DNA from: Adiantum capillus-veneris
Taxonomy: Eukaryota; Streptophyta; Polypodiopsida; Polypodiales; Pteridaceae
Reading direction: 5' to 3'
DNA length: 64,000 nucleotides
Assembly (NCBI GenBank): GCA_014529385.2
Contig: CM043960.1
Coordinates: forward strand, 122,565,043-122,629,042
Shown in pieces: positions 1 through 16,310 of this stretch (within the stretch, counting starts at the first letter, position 1; each line of letters starts with the position of its first letter). The notes beneath the pieces were generated by a model. The model saw only the letters and a list, made by a program, of their open reading frames with translations. It did not search any database and had not been told where the DNA came from. The position numbers and the translations under genes are program-made.

Positions 1-267
1 CTCTTCAATAAAACACGATTAGGAGTCGATTAGCCGGCCGCTAAGTGCACGGTCCGCTCTCAATGAGTGAAAAGAGACACAAGGGGAGGCTGGACAAGCC
101 CTTCTTTCTTGGGATTCCTGTCACTCTTCAATAAAACACGATTAGGAATCGACACGCCCAAGTAAACTTGGGTTCGTGCGACCTCAACAAGCAAAAAAAG
201 GAATTCTTGTGGTTCGTGTGGTTCTTTCCTTGAGTGATACAGAACACTGCCAAAGCTCTGATACCAA
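1..267 (-). mobile_element. 5' leader of a truncated LTR retroelement (internal side)
   Basis: Read on the minus strand, this is the untranslated leader just downstream of an LTR. Its strongest mark is the primer-binding site at 255-266, whose reverse complement is TGGTATCAGAGC, the usual site for initiator tRNA-Met in plant Copia elements. The leader holds a ~29-base direct repeat (1-29 and 124-152, one or two mismatches). No gag reading frame is visible before the window edge, so the rest of the element is either outside the window or lost. Confidence 0.7.
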
Positions 268-2994
268 TGTTAGGTGCAACGGAATGATTGTTTGCGCTTT
301 GCTCAAGATGAGTGCTCGGAACTGTGCTCAAGGTTCTTTTTAGTTCTTATGGAAGGGAGAGCCTTCCGTTTTTAATGGAAAGTGCTATGATCACAAACAA
401 AGTGAATGGATACTGTGCTTGCAAGTATGTAAGACTGAGAGATAGAGAGAGAAGAGAGATACGACATCAGAGACGTTGTAAAACCCTCCTCCGAAGGCCC
501 CACTCTCGTCGGCGAGAGTGGTCTACTTCTTGATTGCACAAAGTGGTACAATGCGAATGCAAGGGACTGATGCAACTTGGACTATGCCGGTGACGACGAC
601 GGTGATGACGACGACGACTTTAGGGCTGAAATCTGTGGTCTTCTAATCGCTGAATTTCGGGGCTGTTTTGGTGGCTGAAAATGACGGTTTTGGCTGCGTT
701 TTTATGGCTGAAAATCGGGGATCTTCTGCAACCAATGGGACTGAATCTGCTACTGTACCATAGGCTGAAAACGCTGCCTTTCTTACGCGGCTAGGGCTTA
801 AAAACACTAACGCTGGGCTGCCTGTGTCCTTAGCAAAAATGCTAGCTTGATGAAGTCCAAAACGGCTGGTGGGCTGAAACGGAAAACGCCAGCCAGACTG
901 GGACTTGATGGCGATCATGGTAATCTGCAAACGCTGAAATGCTGAGGGTGATGGCAATCATGCATAGGATGGAAACGCCATGGATCTGGGTACTGCTGCC
1001 GTAGCGGAAACTGTCAAGACAGAAAACGCTAGGGGTGTCGAGGGGTTCCTGCTGAGAAGTTGCTTGTTGAGCGGGAAGCTCCTGCTGCCTCTTCTGCCCT
1101 TTCGTGCTAACTTGGGTTTGCTTATATATTAAGTTAGCAATTGGAAAATTCCCCTAACTGATTCTAATGGATTCTGATGGGAATTCTGATGATCATGCTG
1201 TGTGCAACCAGAGGATATGCATCTATGCTAAGTGACTGGGCATGCACGGTCTACGAATAGACTCACAAAAGTGCCAGATCACTTCTAATCTAGACTTGAC
1301 TGGACTGACTGAACCCTGATCATGCTGAAGCTTGTCCAAAGACACATAGGGTTGGATGTGTCACACGACACAAACAAAGTGAATGGACACTGTGCGTGCG
1401 AGTGTATGAGACTGAGAGATAGAGAGAGAAGAGAGATACGACACCAGAGACGTAAAACCCTCCTCCGAAGGCCCCACTCTCGTCGGCGAGAGTGGTCTAC
1501 TTATGATTGCACAAAGTGGTACAAGGACGATGCAATGGACTGATGCAATCTGGGACTATGCCGATGCCAACGACGGTGATGACGACGACGACCTTAGGGC
1601 TGAAATCTGTGGTCTTCTAACTGCTGAAAATCTGCAAATCTTTGGGCTGTTTTGGGTGGCTGAAAATGACTGTTTTGGCTGCGTTTTTATGGCTGAAAAT
1701 GGGGGTTCTTCTGCATCCAACTTGGGCTGAATTATCTTCTGCTAATGCTTGCTGAAAATGCTGCACATCTGCTGCATATTGGGCTGAAAACCAAAAACGT
1801 TGATGTTGCACTGTAGCATTAGGAAAACGCTAGGCCATTCTGGTGCTTCTGTTGGCGATTGGGGGAAATCTGCAAACGCTAGGGGACTGGAGAGGATGGC
1901 GATCATGCAAGGGGAAAACGCTGGGGCTGATGTGTGGCGAAGGTGGGGGAAACCAAAAACGCCAATGGTTCCTGCTGGGGAAGGTGCCTGTTGAGCATGT
2001 GCTCCTGCTGCCTCTTCTGCCATTTAGTGCTAACATGGGTTTGCTTATATATTAAGTTAGCAAAATTGCCCTACCTACTTTTGTTGGAAAGTCACTTAAA
2101 AATAATAAGTGAAAGATACCAAAAATAGGGAAAATAGGCTAAATGCATTGGAAAATTCCCCTAACAGAATCTGAGGGATTCTGAAGGGAATACTGATGAT
2201 CATGTTGTGTGCAACCAGAAGATATGCATCTATGCTAAGTGACTGGGCATGCACGGTCTACGAATAGACTCACAAAAGTGCCATATAACTTCTAAATCTA
2301 GAGTGACTGGACTGATTGAACCCTGGTCACGCTGTAGCTTGTCCACGGACACATAGGGTTGGACGTGTCACGTGACACTGACTCATCTAAAACTTGCACA
2401 GACACCAGTCACCGAGCACTCACATCCCATTTCCATCGAGATTCTAGATTCAAATCATAATCATTGTAACTTATTTAGCAATCACATCCAAACCGCCTTT
2501 GATCTTTTGACGGATGTCTTGATCTACTAAATCTCGTCGCCATTAGATTCACATTCTTTCTGACATTTCAAGCAGACATGCCAATGACCATCCCAAGCAA
2601 GACAATACGCATAGAGCATGCATTTTATAAATCAAATGATTGATTCACACTGAGCACTCAAGTGCAAACAATCAATCTAGTCATCTCATCTAGTTCACAA
2701 CTGTACCTAGATCATTTTCTAGCCATCTCATCCTTTCGGAACTCTTGATGCACTCAGATTAGTATCCCGTCATCTCATCCAGATAGATCTCTTGGTGCAC
2801 CAGGATCACACTCCTGACTCATTTACCCATAACATGCGAGTTTCACCGATCTCTAGCAGATGTCTAGACTAAATTCATCAGATCAATCATTAGACAAAAT
2901 GTTGCACACATTTCCAACATATACTCTAACAATTTACACAGAAAACTGCCTCACACTGGCCGGGCATAGCCACAAAATAGCTTACTCCCTAACA
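268..2994 (-). mobile_element. Long LTR (5' LTR of the minus-strand element)
   Basis: The LTR edge on the primer-site side is TGTTAGG at 268, one base after the primer site. The outer edge is less certain: CCTAACA at 2988-2994 gives perfect 7-base inverted ends, but an earlier CCTAACA near 2159-2165 is an alternative. At ~2.7 kb the LTR would be long for Copia. Much of it is a tandem duplication (separate entry). Small reading frames inside it are shared by both repeat copies but are not conserved as protein, so I do not call genes. Confidence 0.5.
392..2378. repeat. Two-copy tandem repeat, ~977-bp unit
   Basis: Copy 1 spans about 392-1368 and copy 2 about 1369-2378. Both begin with CACAAACAAAGTGAATGG, both carry a GC-rich palindrome-like segment (CTCGTCGGCGAGAG) near the start, and both end with the stretch leading to GACACATAGGGTTGGA. 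Copy 2 has an extra ~85-base AT-rich insert near 2060-2143. The copies differ by scattered substitutions and small indels, so the duplication is not recent. Confidence 0.85.
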
Positions 2995-3107
2995 CCGGTC
3001 CTTGGGAGAGATTGAAACCGATTGGAGAAATCCAGAGAGATTCCAAAATTATTAATCACGTGTGCTATTGAAAATGGATCGGACTCTTTGTAGAAGAAGA
3101 ATCGTGT

Positions 3108-3600
3108 GAGCTTTGATACCACTGTAATAGGCTTGGACACCCAAGTGAGAAATCAATAGCAACAGACGAACAAAAATTGCAACAATTGAACTTGAATAGA
3201 GAGAGAAAAGGAGAGTCGACATGAAGCGACGGAGTTCCGCTTCAAGATGCAATGGCCCCAAAGACTTGCACCCCTTTCGGTATTTCTTTCTTTATTGCTG
3301 TTCACAAAGGTACAACTCTGGAGGGTCCAACTCTCCGTGAGCTCTCATAGCTTCTCTACAGAGAGTGGCCCTCGGGCGCTGCACTCTTTTAAACATTACA
3401 GAAGTTTAAGAGCTAGTCGCCAGCTCCCAAAAAATGTGCCCAAAATTTCTAGATTCTGCGGTTCATATAGCTTGCTATGTCAGCACTGTTTCCACGATTG
3501 GGGCTGGTCCGTACACATGCCACTTCAACAATTTCTAGGGTTTTTGACTTTTCAGCAATTGGTCCATAAGTTAGGGTGTTTTAATGTTCCGACGCCCTAA
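3108..3600 (-). mobile_element. Second truncated LTR with primer-binding site (minus)
   Basis: Bases 3108-3121 read on the minus strand as TGGTATCAAAGCTC, a tRNA-Met-type primer site with one change from the common form. The LTR starts directly beside it at 3123 (TGTAATAGG on the plus strand). Its far edge cannot be placed, because no matching second LTR is in the window; 3600 is only a working limit. About 110 bases of leader remain on the left (2998-3107) before the sequence becomes unrecognisable. The reading frame across 3247-3600 has no domain and is probably chance. Confidence 0.45.
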
Positions 3601-4671
3601 GGGTTGTGCCATGTCATCACAATTAGTGACATGCCCCTTGCAAATAACGAAAAATAAAAGTGAAAAAAAAACCTTTAACCATATGTAGTGCCATTGCACT
3701 TTTAATTGAACTCGGAGTACCACGTTCATTTTTGATCACGTGATCCTTAGTTATCTGTCACAACTGTTGACGTGTCAAGCCACTGAAGACCTGGGGGGTT
3801 GGGGATTCCCAGATCCAACCTAGCCAACTTGTAGATCTTGGCCGAGGGGCCTAAACCCTAAGAGAAGAATCAGGAGAAGAAGTTTTACCAACTTACAAAT
3901 TCTTGCGGAGTGGCCTAATTTTTAAAAAGAAGTCCTCATCAACTTATGGGACCTCGTCTGATGGGGGTCCAAATGCCCAAGTCATTAAAATAAAGCAAGA
4001 ACCCTCGCACACAATTATCTTGCGTAAATTGCTGATGAAGTGGCAACTGTATAGATGCCCGCGTTTTACGCTGATGACGTGGCAGCTGTACGTATTTCAG
4101 TGAAGTGTGCTGGCAGCTTTGGGCGTCAGCTTTTGGGACCAGATTCTTTTAGCACTTAATGCTTTTCATGTACTGCTTTTGGATAGGCCTAGGCCTTTAA
4201 ATTTGTGGCAAGGGCTCAGTATCTGGCATGCTTCCATGAGAAGTTGACGCCGCCATTGTACTGAGTTCAAGCAATATAAAGTATGGAAGGGGTGCGAGGC
4301 TTTGGGGCCAGTGCTCGCTCGGGGTGGAACTCTGCCACTCTCTTTGCCCTTGGCACGTGGTGCGCTCCACCCATTACATTAACTTTGCCCATACTTAGAA
4401 AAATTCTTAGGTAAACAAGTATATCTTTGCAATGAGCATGTTTGATGACTATGTTTTTTGGAAATATAAGCGCTCACTTCCTCCAAAAATGTACACAGTC
4501 TTTTTATGTGCCAACCTTTACTTAGATCGCAAATTTTTACATAATCTTGTCTCCTCTCTCAAAGACGTCTAAAAAAGTCAGCAATCAACAAGTTAGGACA
4601 TAGTGTGCAGCTCTAATCTTAATAGTTAAATCATAATCCCAGGACAATTGACTCGACCCATAGCAATTATA
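3601..4671. other. Intergenic, nothing recognised
   Basis: No coding signal, repeat or element boundary was recognised. The short reading frame at 3903-4103 shows no known motif. Confidence 0.5.
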
Positions 4672-5115
4672 GTTCCTGGCATGTTCTTGTCACAGCCAGG
4701 AATTGAAATATTTGCATCATACCATTGACGCCCCAGGTCAGTCCCAATGCTGTCAACAATTAGGTCCATGGATTGCAAGCTGTAACAATGCCCTCTGTGC
4801 TCGTTGAGATGGCATCGCTAACATCAGCAGTGTTGCGGAAACCTGCCATACCAGCATCCTTCACATCCTCCTTGACAGCTTCATAGACCTTGAGGAGATG
4901 CATGCTTTACATGTTTCCCTCATACCAGACTGATGAAATTCCCACTTGGGGCTTGTGAAGGTCGTCATCAGAGAGGCCCACACCATAGAAAATGGCTTGT
5001 GAGCCACCTTGAGTTTTTGGTTGTGTGACCTGACTGCTGTATTTGTTACGAATGGGTGAGGGAGGTGTCGTTTCTTTAGCGAAGGGGGGTGGCGCAACTG
5101 CATTGGCATGTACTG
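4672..5115 (-). pseudogene. Dihydroxy-acid dehydratase (IlvD/EDD) pseudogene fragment
   Basis: Read on the minus strand, the segment encodes the N-terminal part of dihydroxy-acid dehydratase, the Fe-S enzyme of branched-chain amino-acid synthesis, which is plastid-located in plants. Recognisable blocks in order are [64 protein letters not shown] and finally GCDKNMP, which contains a conserved cluster-ligand cysteine. A stop follows the VWYEGN block and at least two later frame changes are needed. The match breaks off after GCDKNMP near 4675, so most of the enzyme is absent. The part present reads through without introns, which fits a retrocopy, but that depends on intron positions in the parent gene. 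It lies opposite in orientation to the gene at 5565. Confidence 0.8.
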
Positions 5116-5564
5116 CAAAAGGGAATCGGAGAGTCTATCTCTGGGATTTTCTCCTGGGTCTGCTTCCCATGCCCTTCCGAACTCCCCCTCCGAGATCTTC
5201 CGCCCGAGCTAGGCCTTGGGCCTTCACGCCCCTCACTTGGCATGCCTGATCCTCTCTGGGACTTTTTGGCCAACTTGACTGGCCTAGCCTACATGCACAA
5301 CCTCCGTCATCCAACATTTTCTCTGCCTTGTCCAAAGACCCTAGCTATCCCTAGATTTTGTAGACTCACTGACTTTTCATCAGACGTCTAACACTCGACA
5401 TATCATTTCTCATATGTAGGTAAAACTGCATCCATATATTCACTAGATACTTTTGAGTTCTTCCATGCGCCTTTAAAGGATCAAGAAAGGTAAAGGTTTG
5501 TATGCGGCTATGCTGATATATGATGGCTTTTGATATGGTTCTGTTTGTGTTTTTTTCTTTACAG
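5116..5564. other. Region upstream of the spliced gene
   Basis: Overlapping open frames on both strands reflect moderately GC-rich sequence without recognisable domains. The first exon and promoter of the gene at 5565-7691 may lie here, but no start codon with a convincing coding continuation was found. A good 3' splice site (pyrimidine-rich tract then ACAG) ends at 5564. Confidence 0.4.
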
Positions 5565-7691
5565 CGAACTTCAAGTTTCGAGGTGGAAGTAATGAAGCAG
5601 AATTTGATGGCTCAAGTCTGAAACAAAGAGAGATGCAAGAAGAGGCAGATTATGGAAGGGGCAAGAAAATGAACAAATTTGTGAGGGATTCACAAAGTCC
5701 TGCAAATTCGATGGCTAAGATCAGTTAACTTCTTGTCCTCTGAGATCAATCTTTGCACTTTTGCTCCAAGGTTTTTCATGCTACTAGGATTGCATTAAAG
5801 AGTCGGGAATCACCTTTAGACAAGGAGCTTTATGAGCTTGCTCTTGCAAGTCAAGGATGTTTGGCGCTCAGGTTAGGATGGTGGTTGCATGCTAGAGAAG
5901 AATTTAAAACATTTGGTCCTCCAAGGTCATCAGCTTAGTGTCATGGAGAAGATCTCTGAAAGTGTTTTCTGTTGATAGCAAGATTAAAGACTTGAGGCAT
6001 TCCTGCATTTTATCAGTGTTTTGGAAATTATGCTGTCGTGTCCATGAGAAACAATCTCAACCATCACATTGCCATAATTTTACAGGTCCAAAGGGCGAAA
6101 GTAAGTCTTTAAAGCTGCATCCTCCAGAGTATGTAGGTGGCTTTCGCAGGGAACAAGATGCTGCTTCAACTGTTGCAAACGATGAGATTGATACATATTA
6201 TTCAAATAGGGAAGGTCCAAAAGTTATCTCTGTTTATAAGACGCACAAGAAGAAGCTGCTGGAGCAGCAAGAGAATGAACATCTAAAAGAAGCTGGCCCA
6301 AAGGGTAATTTTCATGTTCTTTTATGCCACATGGTCCAGCAGGAAGCAATACAATTGCAGGGCCTCTGCCTGTTGGGTGTGTGTACCTGCGTGTGTGCAG
6401 GCGCACATATTCACAAGAAACAATACATCTCAGGTTGTATTGACCTTTATCTTTTTGTTCAGTTTATGAACAGGAGGTGGAACAAAAGCCTGTAGGGCGA
6501 GGCTTGATCATGGTGAAGCACCCACATGCTGATAAGATGACTAAGCCAAAGGAGATAGACTTACAAGGTACCCCAGGGAAATCGCGCCGTGTTTCGGGGT
6601 GAGTAAGGAAGTTTGTGGTCCCACATCAACGCACGTGTTTCAAAACTATGAGGATTTAGTAAGGGCTCTATTACCCTGCAGGACAGGCCATCATAAAGCA
6701 GATTGCTCCTGTGTGGTCTGCACTGGTGTTCGTAGAAAGCTGGCTCGGGAAGGGAAGCTCCCAAGCCATCTAGTCTATGCACCAGGCATGGCTGATTCAC
6801 AAGTTGCGCAAGAGAAGATACTTGTGAGATTAAAAGCAGAGGTCTGTAAAGACGCTCATTCTATCTTTTTGTGATTGAATTTGTCCTTTCTGCTTATAAG
6901 AAGAGTTTTTGCGATGCACAGGGAAGCAGTGACCGGCCAAAGTCTCATCATGGAAAGCCAAAAGCAGGAAAAAGGAAAGAGATTGACGACAGGGAGAGGG
7001 CAGAGTCTGCGTCAGCCAAGAAGAAGGAATTGGATGACTCAGAAATGGCCTCTATGGATGCAGATGATTTAGAGAAGGGTACTGAAAAGAATGAAGAATT
7101 TGGCAAGGTTGCCATCAAAGAAGAAGGCAAGGCCTACTCAGAAAGTGAAGGAAAGTTAGAGGTAGTCAAAGCTGGTGATGAAGAGGAGTATAAGGGAGTG
7201 GGTGAAGAGATGGATGAGAGAGAGGATGGAATGCAAATAGATGAACTAGGAGATATGCCCGATGCAGAAAAGGAGCATCAAGAGGTAGTTACACAACCTT
7301 ACTTGTTTGTTTTCCTCGCCTGTATGCATGCACATTTGCATGTTTATACACATGTGCATTCATACATGTATAAGTGTATGACTGTATGTGCATGTATGTG
7401 TGTATGCATGCTGGTATGCATGTGCACACTTCTACGTATTTTCTTTTGCTCTTCATACTGAAAGTTTTGAGCTTTTTTGGACGTTAGGGTGGTGTAAAAT
7501 ACTACAGAGCAAGCTATGAAATCCCATTGCGAAAGATAAACCCTTCCATACTTCAGATAGGTCAACAGTTGTTTGGAGACACCTCTCCCTGGAGTCGTGG
7601 GCGCTCGCTTCGAAGGCCGCCATCGACAAGGTTTTCAGAAAGCCCTATCCTTGCAACGGTCGCCCTGCTACTAAGTTCGAAGGCGACTTGA
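5565..7691 (+). CDS. Multi-exon gene for an acidic, probably nuclear protein, function unknown (5' part incomplete)
   Basis: Five exons join in phase with GT-AG introns: 6086-6304, 6463-6598, 6682-6841, 6922-7284 and 7488-7691, ending at TGA 7689-7691. Possible earlier exons lie at 5565-~5725 and ~5766-5870; their donors are not settled. The third exon begins with a compact Cys/His motif (GTGHHKADCSCVVC) followed by basic VRRKLAREGK, which could bind metal. The fourth is Lys/Glu/Asp-rich with a basic stretch (KPKAGKRKE) and long acidic runs, typical of low-complexity tails in nuclear proteins. The last ends in an Arg/Ser-rich tail. I do not recognise the family; chromatin or RNA association is only an inference from composition. 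The two 3' exons recur as a broken copy at 17634-18327, which helps confirm the exon limits. The start codon was not identified. Confidence 0.55.
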
Positions 7692-9290
7692 TATTGAGAT
7701 ACTAAGGGGTGGCTACCCTTAAATATCTGAGAAGACCCTTTCAATAGTTTTACTGGTAGTTTCCCTCACTGAGGTTGTAGGTTCCTTGAAAATCCTATAT
7801 AAAGGTGCACAATCTTCTGAACAATTTTGCATATAGTGTATGCAGTGTGCAGATGTGGACATTTGAGAGGGGAATATCCAAAATTGCTTGAAAGTTTGGA
7901 TCTGGAAATGAGGTTATGAATGAAAGAGCTTTAGGTAATGTGTACATGGTCACAGACATTAACTTTTTCTCCTCATAACCTAGTTGGCTATTCAAGGATT
8001 GTAAGATTCATCACATGTAAAAGATAGGTGCTAGCTCCTCTAGAATACGAACGTGGAAGTTAACCAATGTAAGTGATTATCCTCATTCGAATCTCATGTA
8101 AAGTCTATTGTTCAAGTGAACGATTTTTCTATGGGTCCGTTGGAATTAGGGTTGACATTGTGAGGTCCCTTGCCAAAGAGCAGATATAAGTGTAAGAGAT
8201 TGGAGTGTGAAGAAATAAGGTATTGAAGTTGTCATTGTGAAATCCCTTGCCAAAGAGCAGATACAAGTATAAGAGATTGGAATGTGAAGAAATAAGGTAA
8301 TGAAGTTCAATTCCATATCTTGGGTTGCTTGCATGAAGATGCAGAGGTATAGTTGTCAATTAAAGATGGAAAAGATCCCTTTTAAATCATTGAGCTTTTG
8401 GCCTTTAAAAAAAACTGAGTGTTCTGTAGGGTTGGAACTTGCTTAGGTATTGTAATGATTGCGATTCTCAAGTGTGGCAGGTTGATTTTGGATAATCCTA
8501 CTCTGGTTAAGCTGTAAGGACTGTTTAGTTTTTCAATTTAGCACTTAAGTGTAAGTTCAATGCTGCTTTTGTATTTGAATGGGGCAAAATGCACTTTTGA
8601 GAAGTTTTCAATACATTTGTGTATGCTTTTATAAACCTTGAAAGCGTTCCTAAAAGACAACACACACAACGTAATCACAAAAGGATTTTAAAATGAGGAA
8701 GTACCGCCTAAGCAAGGTTTAAATTTTGAAATAATTGATGATTTACAACAATTAAGTTGCAATTTTAATGCCAATTTATATACTTAAGTTGTGCTAGTAA
8801 GTCACTTCTTTACCATAGAGAGATGTTTGTGTGTCGCTACATTGTGCCCTTATTATCTTATGATTAAGTGCATAAGTCAAGAAAGATCATAAGGATAGCT
8901 ATTCACAAATAGCTTAGAGGAGTATGTGCATGACACAATACATTTTGTAATGTTCAGTGGGAAGGCAAGTTACTTGAGAGCTTACCCAAAAAGATGAAGT
9001 TTTATACCCAAAGATGTATGAGGGGATAGCAGAGGATAAACTCTTGGCATAAGTTTGTCCTTATAGTGGTATCCTAAATAAGAAATTTAAAGTTTTTAAT
9101 TCACGGAAAGGCATCAAACATGGTGATCACACCACAACAAAGCACCATTTAGTTTATTACGTGGAATTGTTCCTCCAAATGAAGTTGCATGCATCAATTT
9201 GATGAGTATATATGTGTATATATATGCATAAACGAACAGCAGTGAATGTTATATATATGTGTGTATGTGTACAAATACAACATTAATGTA
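7692..9290. repeat. 3' flank of the gene, one arm of a segmental duplication
   Basis: Non-coding. It matches 18326-21590 almost throughout, once the transposon at 18663-20332 is removed. At 8154-8307 it has a 77-base tandem duplication (two units starting GRCATTGTGARRTCCC) where the other arm has one unit near 20470. Near 9316-9336 there is a short CA repeat. Confidence 0.75.
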
Positions 9291-11360
9291 TATATCCCCC
9301 CGGCCCCCTCCCTCACACACACACACACACACACACTCTTTTGTCACTTCATTTGCTTGTGATTGCTTCATCTAGCTACCACACGCTTAAACTTGAACTA
9401 CTAATGTAGAATGGTTTTACTGTCTAGTGGGTGATTATCTTAGGTCGTTACTTTGTACTTCCCTCAATGGGTGATTTTGGCTTATGATATGCATACTGGA
9501 GTTGATGAATATAGTGTCTTGTGGGTGTTCACCTTGATTCTTTACCTTGTAATCTAGTGGGTGATTATCTAAGGTCGTTACTTTGTACTTCCCTCAATGG
9601 GTGATTCTGGCTTATGATATGCATACTGGAGTTGATGAATATAGTGTCTTGTGGGTGTTCACCATGATTCTTTACCTTGTAATCTCCTCAATGGATATAA
9701 TGGTGGGTGATTACCATAAGTCTTTACCTTGCACTCGCCTCTATGGGAGAATGTGTCTCATGCTATGCTTATTGGTGGAGCTAATTTGTGATATTGTCTT
9801 ATGGATGATTACTATGAGTTTTTACTTGGCACTTCACCCTTGGAGGCCCATTTCTTGGTTGTTTGCCACCCATTGGGCATGACTATCTTGGTGGATTTTC
9901 ACATTTAATACTTCGGTGTGACCACTTTAATATGGCCCAAACTTTTTTTTCTCCCTTGCTCTTTGACTGCAATTATCGAGACTTGTTGCTCGCTGTATCT
10001 TGTTCCCCTCTCTACCCGGGTGATTTTGCATCTTCATTAATATACCCAATTGTCTCCTTTTCCCTCTGATTAGCTGGCTCAACCTCTTAGTGCACAGAGG
10101 TGTCGTCCTCCTCTTAATCTGGCTATGGCTTGGTTTATGGGTGGTGCAACACGATACATATTACTAAATTCTAGGTTTGGTTGCATTGGATGATGGATTT
10201 CACTAAACTCTGTTAATGCTACTTACCTCATTGGCTCTTATTTTGGACCCCCGAAATACGAAGTTGATTTGGGTTGTTTACTCTGCCATAAGTAATAGTA
10301 ATGCTTTGCTCATAACTTGGGCATTATGTTAGTTGATTAAGATGGTATAGCAAAAGTAGACAACTGGTTTCCACTTCCCATTGGCACTAAAAATGGTTTT
10401 GCAACTACACGTTTAAGGCCGTCTAGCTGTACATGTAGGTGTTTTTTAGGGTGACATCATATTGGTACTTGCTATGATAGGCTAATGGTTAGTGTAAATA
10501 ATTTGTACCTTAAAGACAAGGACCTAGACTATTGTGTAGCAAAGATTTAATTTACTACTTTTAGAGATAAAGTTGGCATGGACTAATGGGTCATGGAACA
10601 CTGTGGCTTTACTTTTGGACTCAAAATCTATATTGACTGGTTTTAAATTTGGCACATCACCAAATATTTAGGAATGGCAAGACTAGTTGCTAATGAGATT
10701 TAATTGTTTGATCCACTAATGTGAGGATTTTTGAAGCATAATACAATGGAATTGTTGATCTTATATAGAAAATCCAAAAAAATATCAAATAAATACATAT
10801 TTTCTTTTTTGCTACGAATATTTTGGTCTCTTAGTTCAAGCTATAGACACCTTGGTTGGTCGCCTTGACTCTGGTCTGATTGAATTTTTTAAACTGATAT
10901 TGATTCACCTGGTTCAATTCTGGTTGCTGGTTCTTATTGGCTAGTAGTACTTGCTCTGATTTGCTTTATTGATCGAGAAAAGTGTTTTTATTAAGCTATC
11001 TGATGATTTTTTGGCATAGACTTCCACATTCTACTGATCCTTACTCTAACAGTGCTTGAGTATTTGATCTAACTTGGTCGGCTTAAATATTGCTCATCTA
11101 GGCAGTTTCAACTGAGGTAGGCCGTTCTCATCCTAAATGATTTGCATTATGTTGGGATTATTAGAGCTTTGGATCTCCTTAGTCATTGACTATGGGTATA
11201 GTTTTTTGGCTCTCCTAAGTTGTTGACCATGGGAAAATTCTCTCTTCTAGGTAGTTTTTGTCCCACTATTTGAAGGGCTTTACTATGGTCCATACAATAT
11301 GGTTGTACTTGCAAAACATGGCTCCTCACATAATTTTGTGATTTTGCATACAAGTTGCGT
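9290..11360. repeat. Dispersed non-coding repeat, copy A
   Basis: Homologous to 12590-15520 (copy B), and its first ~900 bases also to 21590-22500 (copy C). It contains a 130-base tandem duplication (9424-9553 and 9554-~9690). It lacks about 1.1 kb found in copy B between 13340 and 14450; the deletion joint is near 10148. Reading frames here (for example 9583-9882) are shared with the other copies, but the differences are not biased to silent positions, so they are not called genes. Confidence 0.75.
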
Positions 11361-12480
11361 TTAGCTTATGAATGGTTAGAACGGTTTTTGAACTCTTGGA
11401 TAAAGTAAAAGGATACTTTAAGATTTTCAAGATCATGTGGTTTTTACTTTGAGAATGTAGTTTTGGCTTGGAAAAATTCAACTCGAAAAAAAGTGAGAAT
11501 TACTTGAGATTTTCTCATACTTTTATACTTTTATGTACTATTTAGGACAATAGCTAGGCTAATAATTTTTAAGTTTGACACGGATAACAATTGATAGGTT
11601 CTTTGACACCTGCCATACATAGCCAAGCCTAACACAATTTGTTGACTATATGGATGCAGGGAAGAATTCTATCTTTACTTAAAAAGGTTTAGTGTAGCTG
11701 TCGTCTGACTCTGAGGATACCTACTGAGTCAATTTGGATGACCTCGACAGCTCTATTACTTTTGTATAGGATCATTAGAATGATACCTGATTCTTATTAC
11801 ATTGTACAAAATGAATCTAAGATCGAGTCATTTTTGTAAAAATCATTTTCTAGTTATCTAAAGCCTGTTGTCTTTTGAACGTTATTTTCTTTTGTGTATA
11901 TGTATTAAGTTCAATATAAACAACACACGTCCTAAACACAAGGCCCTCCCAGATAACTGGGTGGATCGAGATGCTGGCTTTAGATTATTTTTTGTCTATA
12001 GGCTTTGATTGACCATTTGTCTATAATTCATTCTTATGGTGACATGTGTTAGGTGGTCTGTCCTTGACAATAGACTCGGTTCCTGCTTGTTCAAATTTAC
12101 TCACCCATACTTAATTAACTTAATTCTTGTGCTTTTAGAAACATGCTACTTTTAAACGGACTATTCATATGAGGATTATCCATGACCTTGAGAAACATGC
12201 AAAAATCATGAAAAATATCCACTAAATATTACAAACGACATCCACACTATTTTCTACTGGCCGACAAAGCCTTAAAACTCCTACTGCAGTACAATCTTCT
12301 CTGAAGACATTATCGGTTGAGAAGACCTGCTTCACTTTCTTCAGGGATACTATAATGTGGTACATCTCTTTTAAGCTTCATACTTGACTGTTTTACTCTC
12401 ATCAACTTGATGAGGCAGTAGGTCCATACTCAATGGCCCTAATGCCTTAAACATTGGATATGGTGCCGAGTAAGGATGGA
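11361..12480. other. Intergenic, nothing recognised
   Basis: AT-rich sequence between duplicated blocks. No coding or element signal was seen. Confidence 0.5.
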
Positions 12481-12503
12481 CGCGTGTGTGCGTACACACG
12501 CAT

Positions 12504-15520
<3,017 letters not shown>

Positions 15521-15689
15521 CTCACACACACCACATTTGGCATACATGTCGAACCAGACAGTAGCAAGCAGTATGATTCTTTGCCTCATGTTGACCTAGG
15601 AAGTACCAAGCAATATGTTTCTTTACTTGGGTTGGCATATCACTTTTCACCTTACAGTTGACCACGTAGCCACGGACTAATTTTCACAT

Positions 15690-16302
<613 letters not shown>

Positions 16303-16310
<8 letters not shown>

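Noticed and set aside
255-266. tRNA gene
   Set aside because: Only the tRNA-complementary primer-binding segment is present, next to an LTR edge; no cloverleaf.
3247-3600. 117-codon frame
   Set aside because: Lies in putative LTR sequence, no domain, no homologous copy showing constraint.
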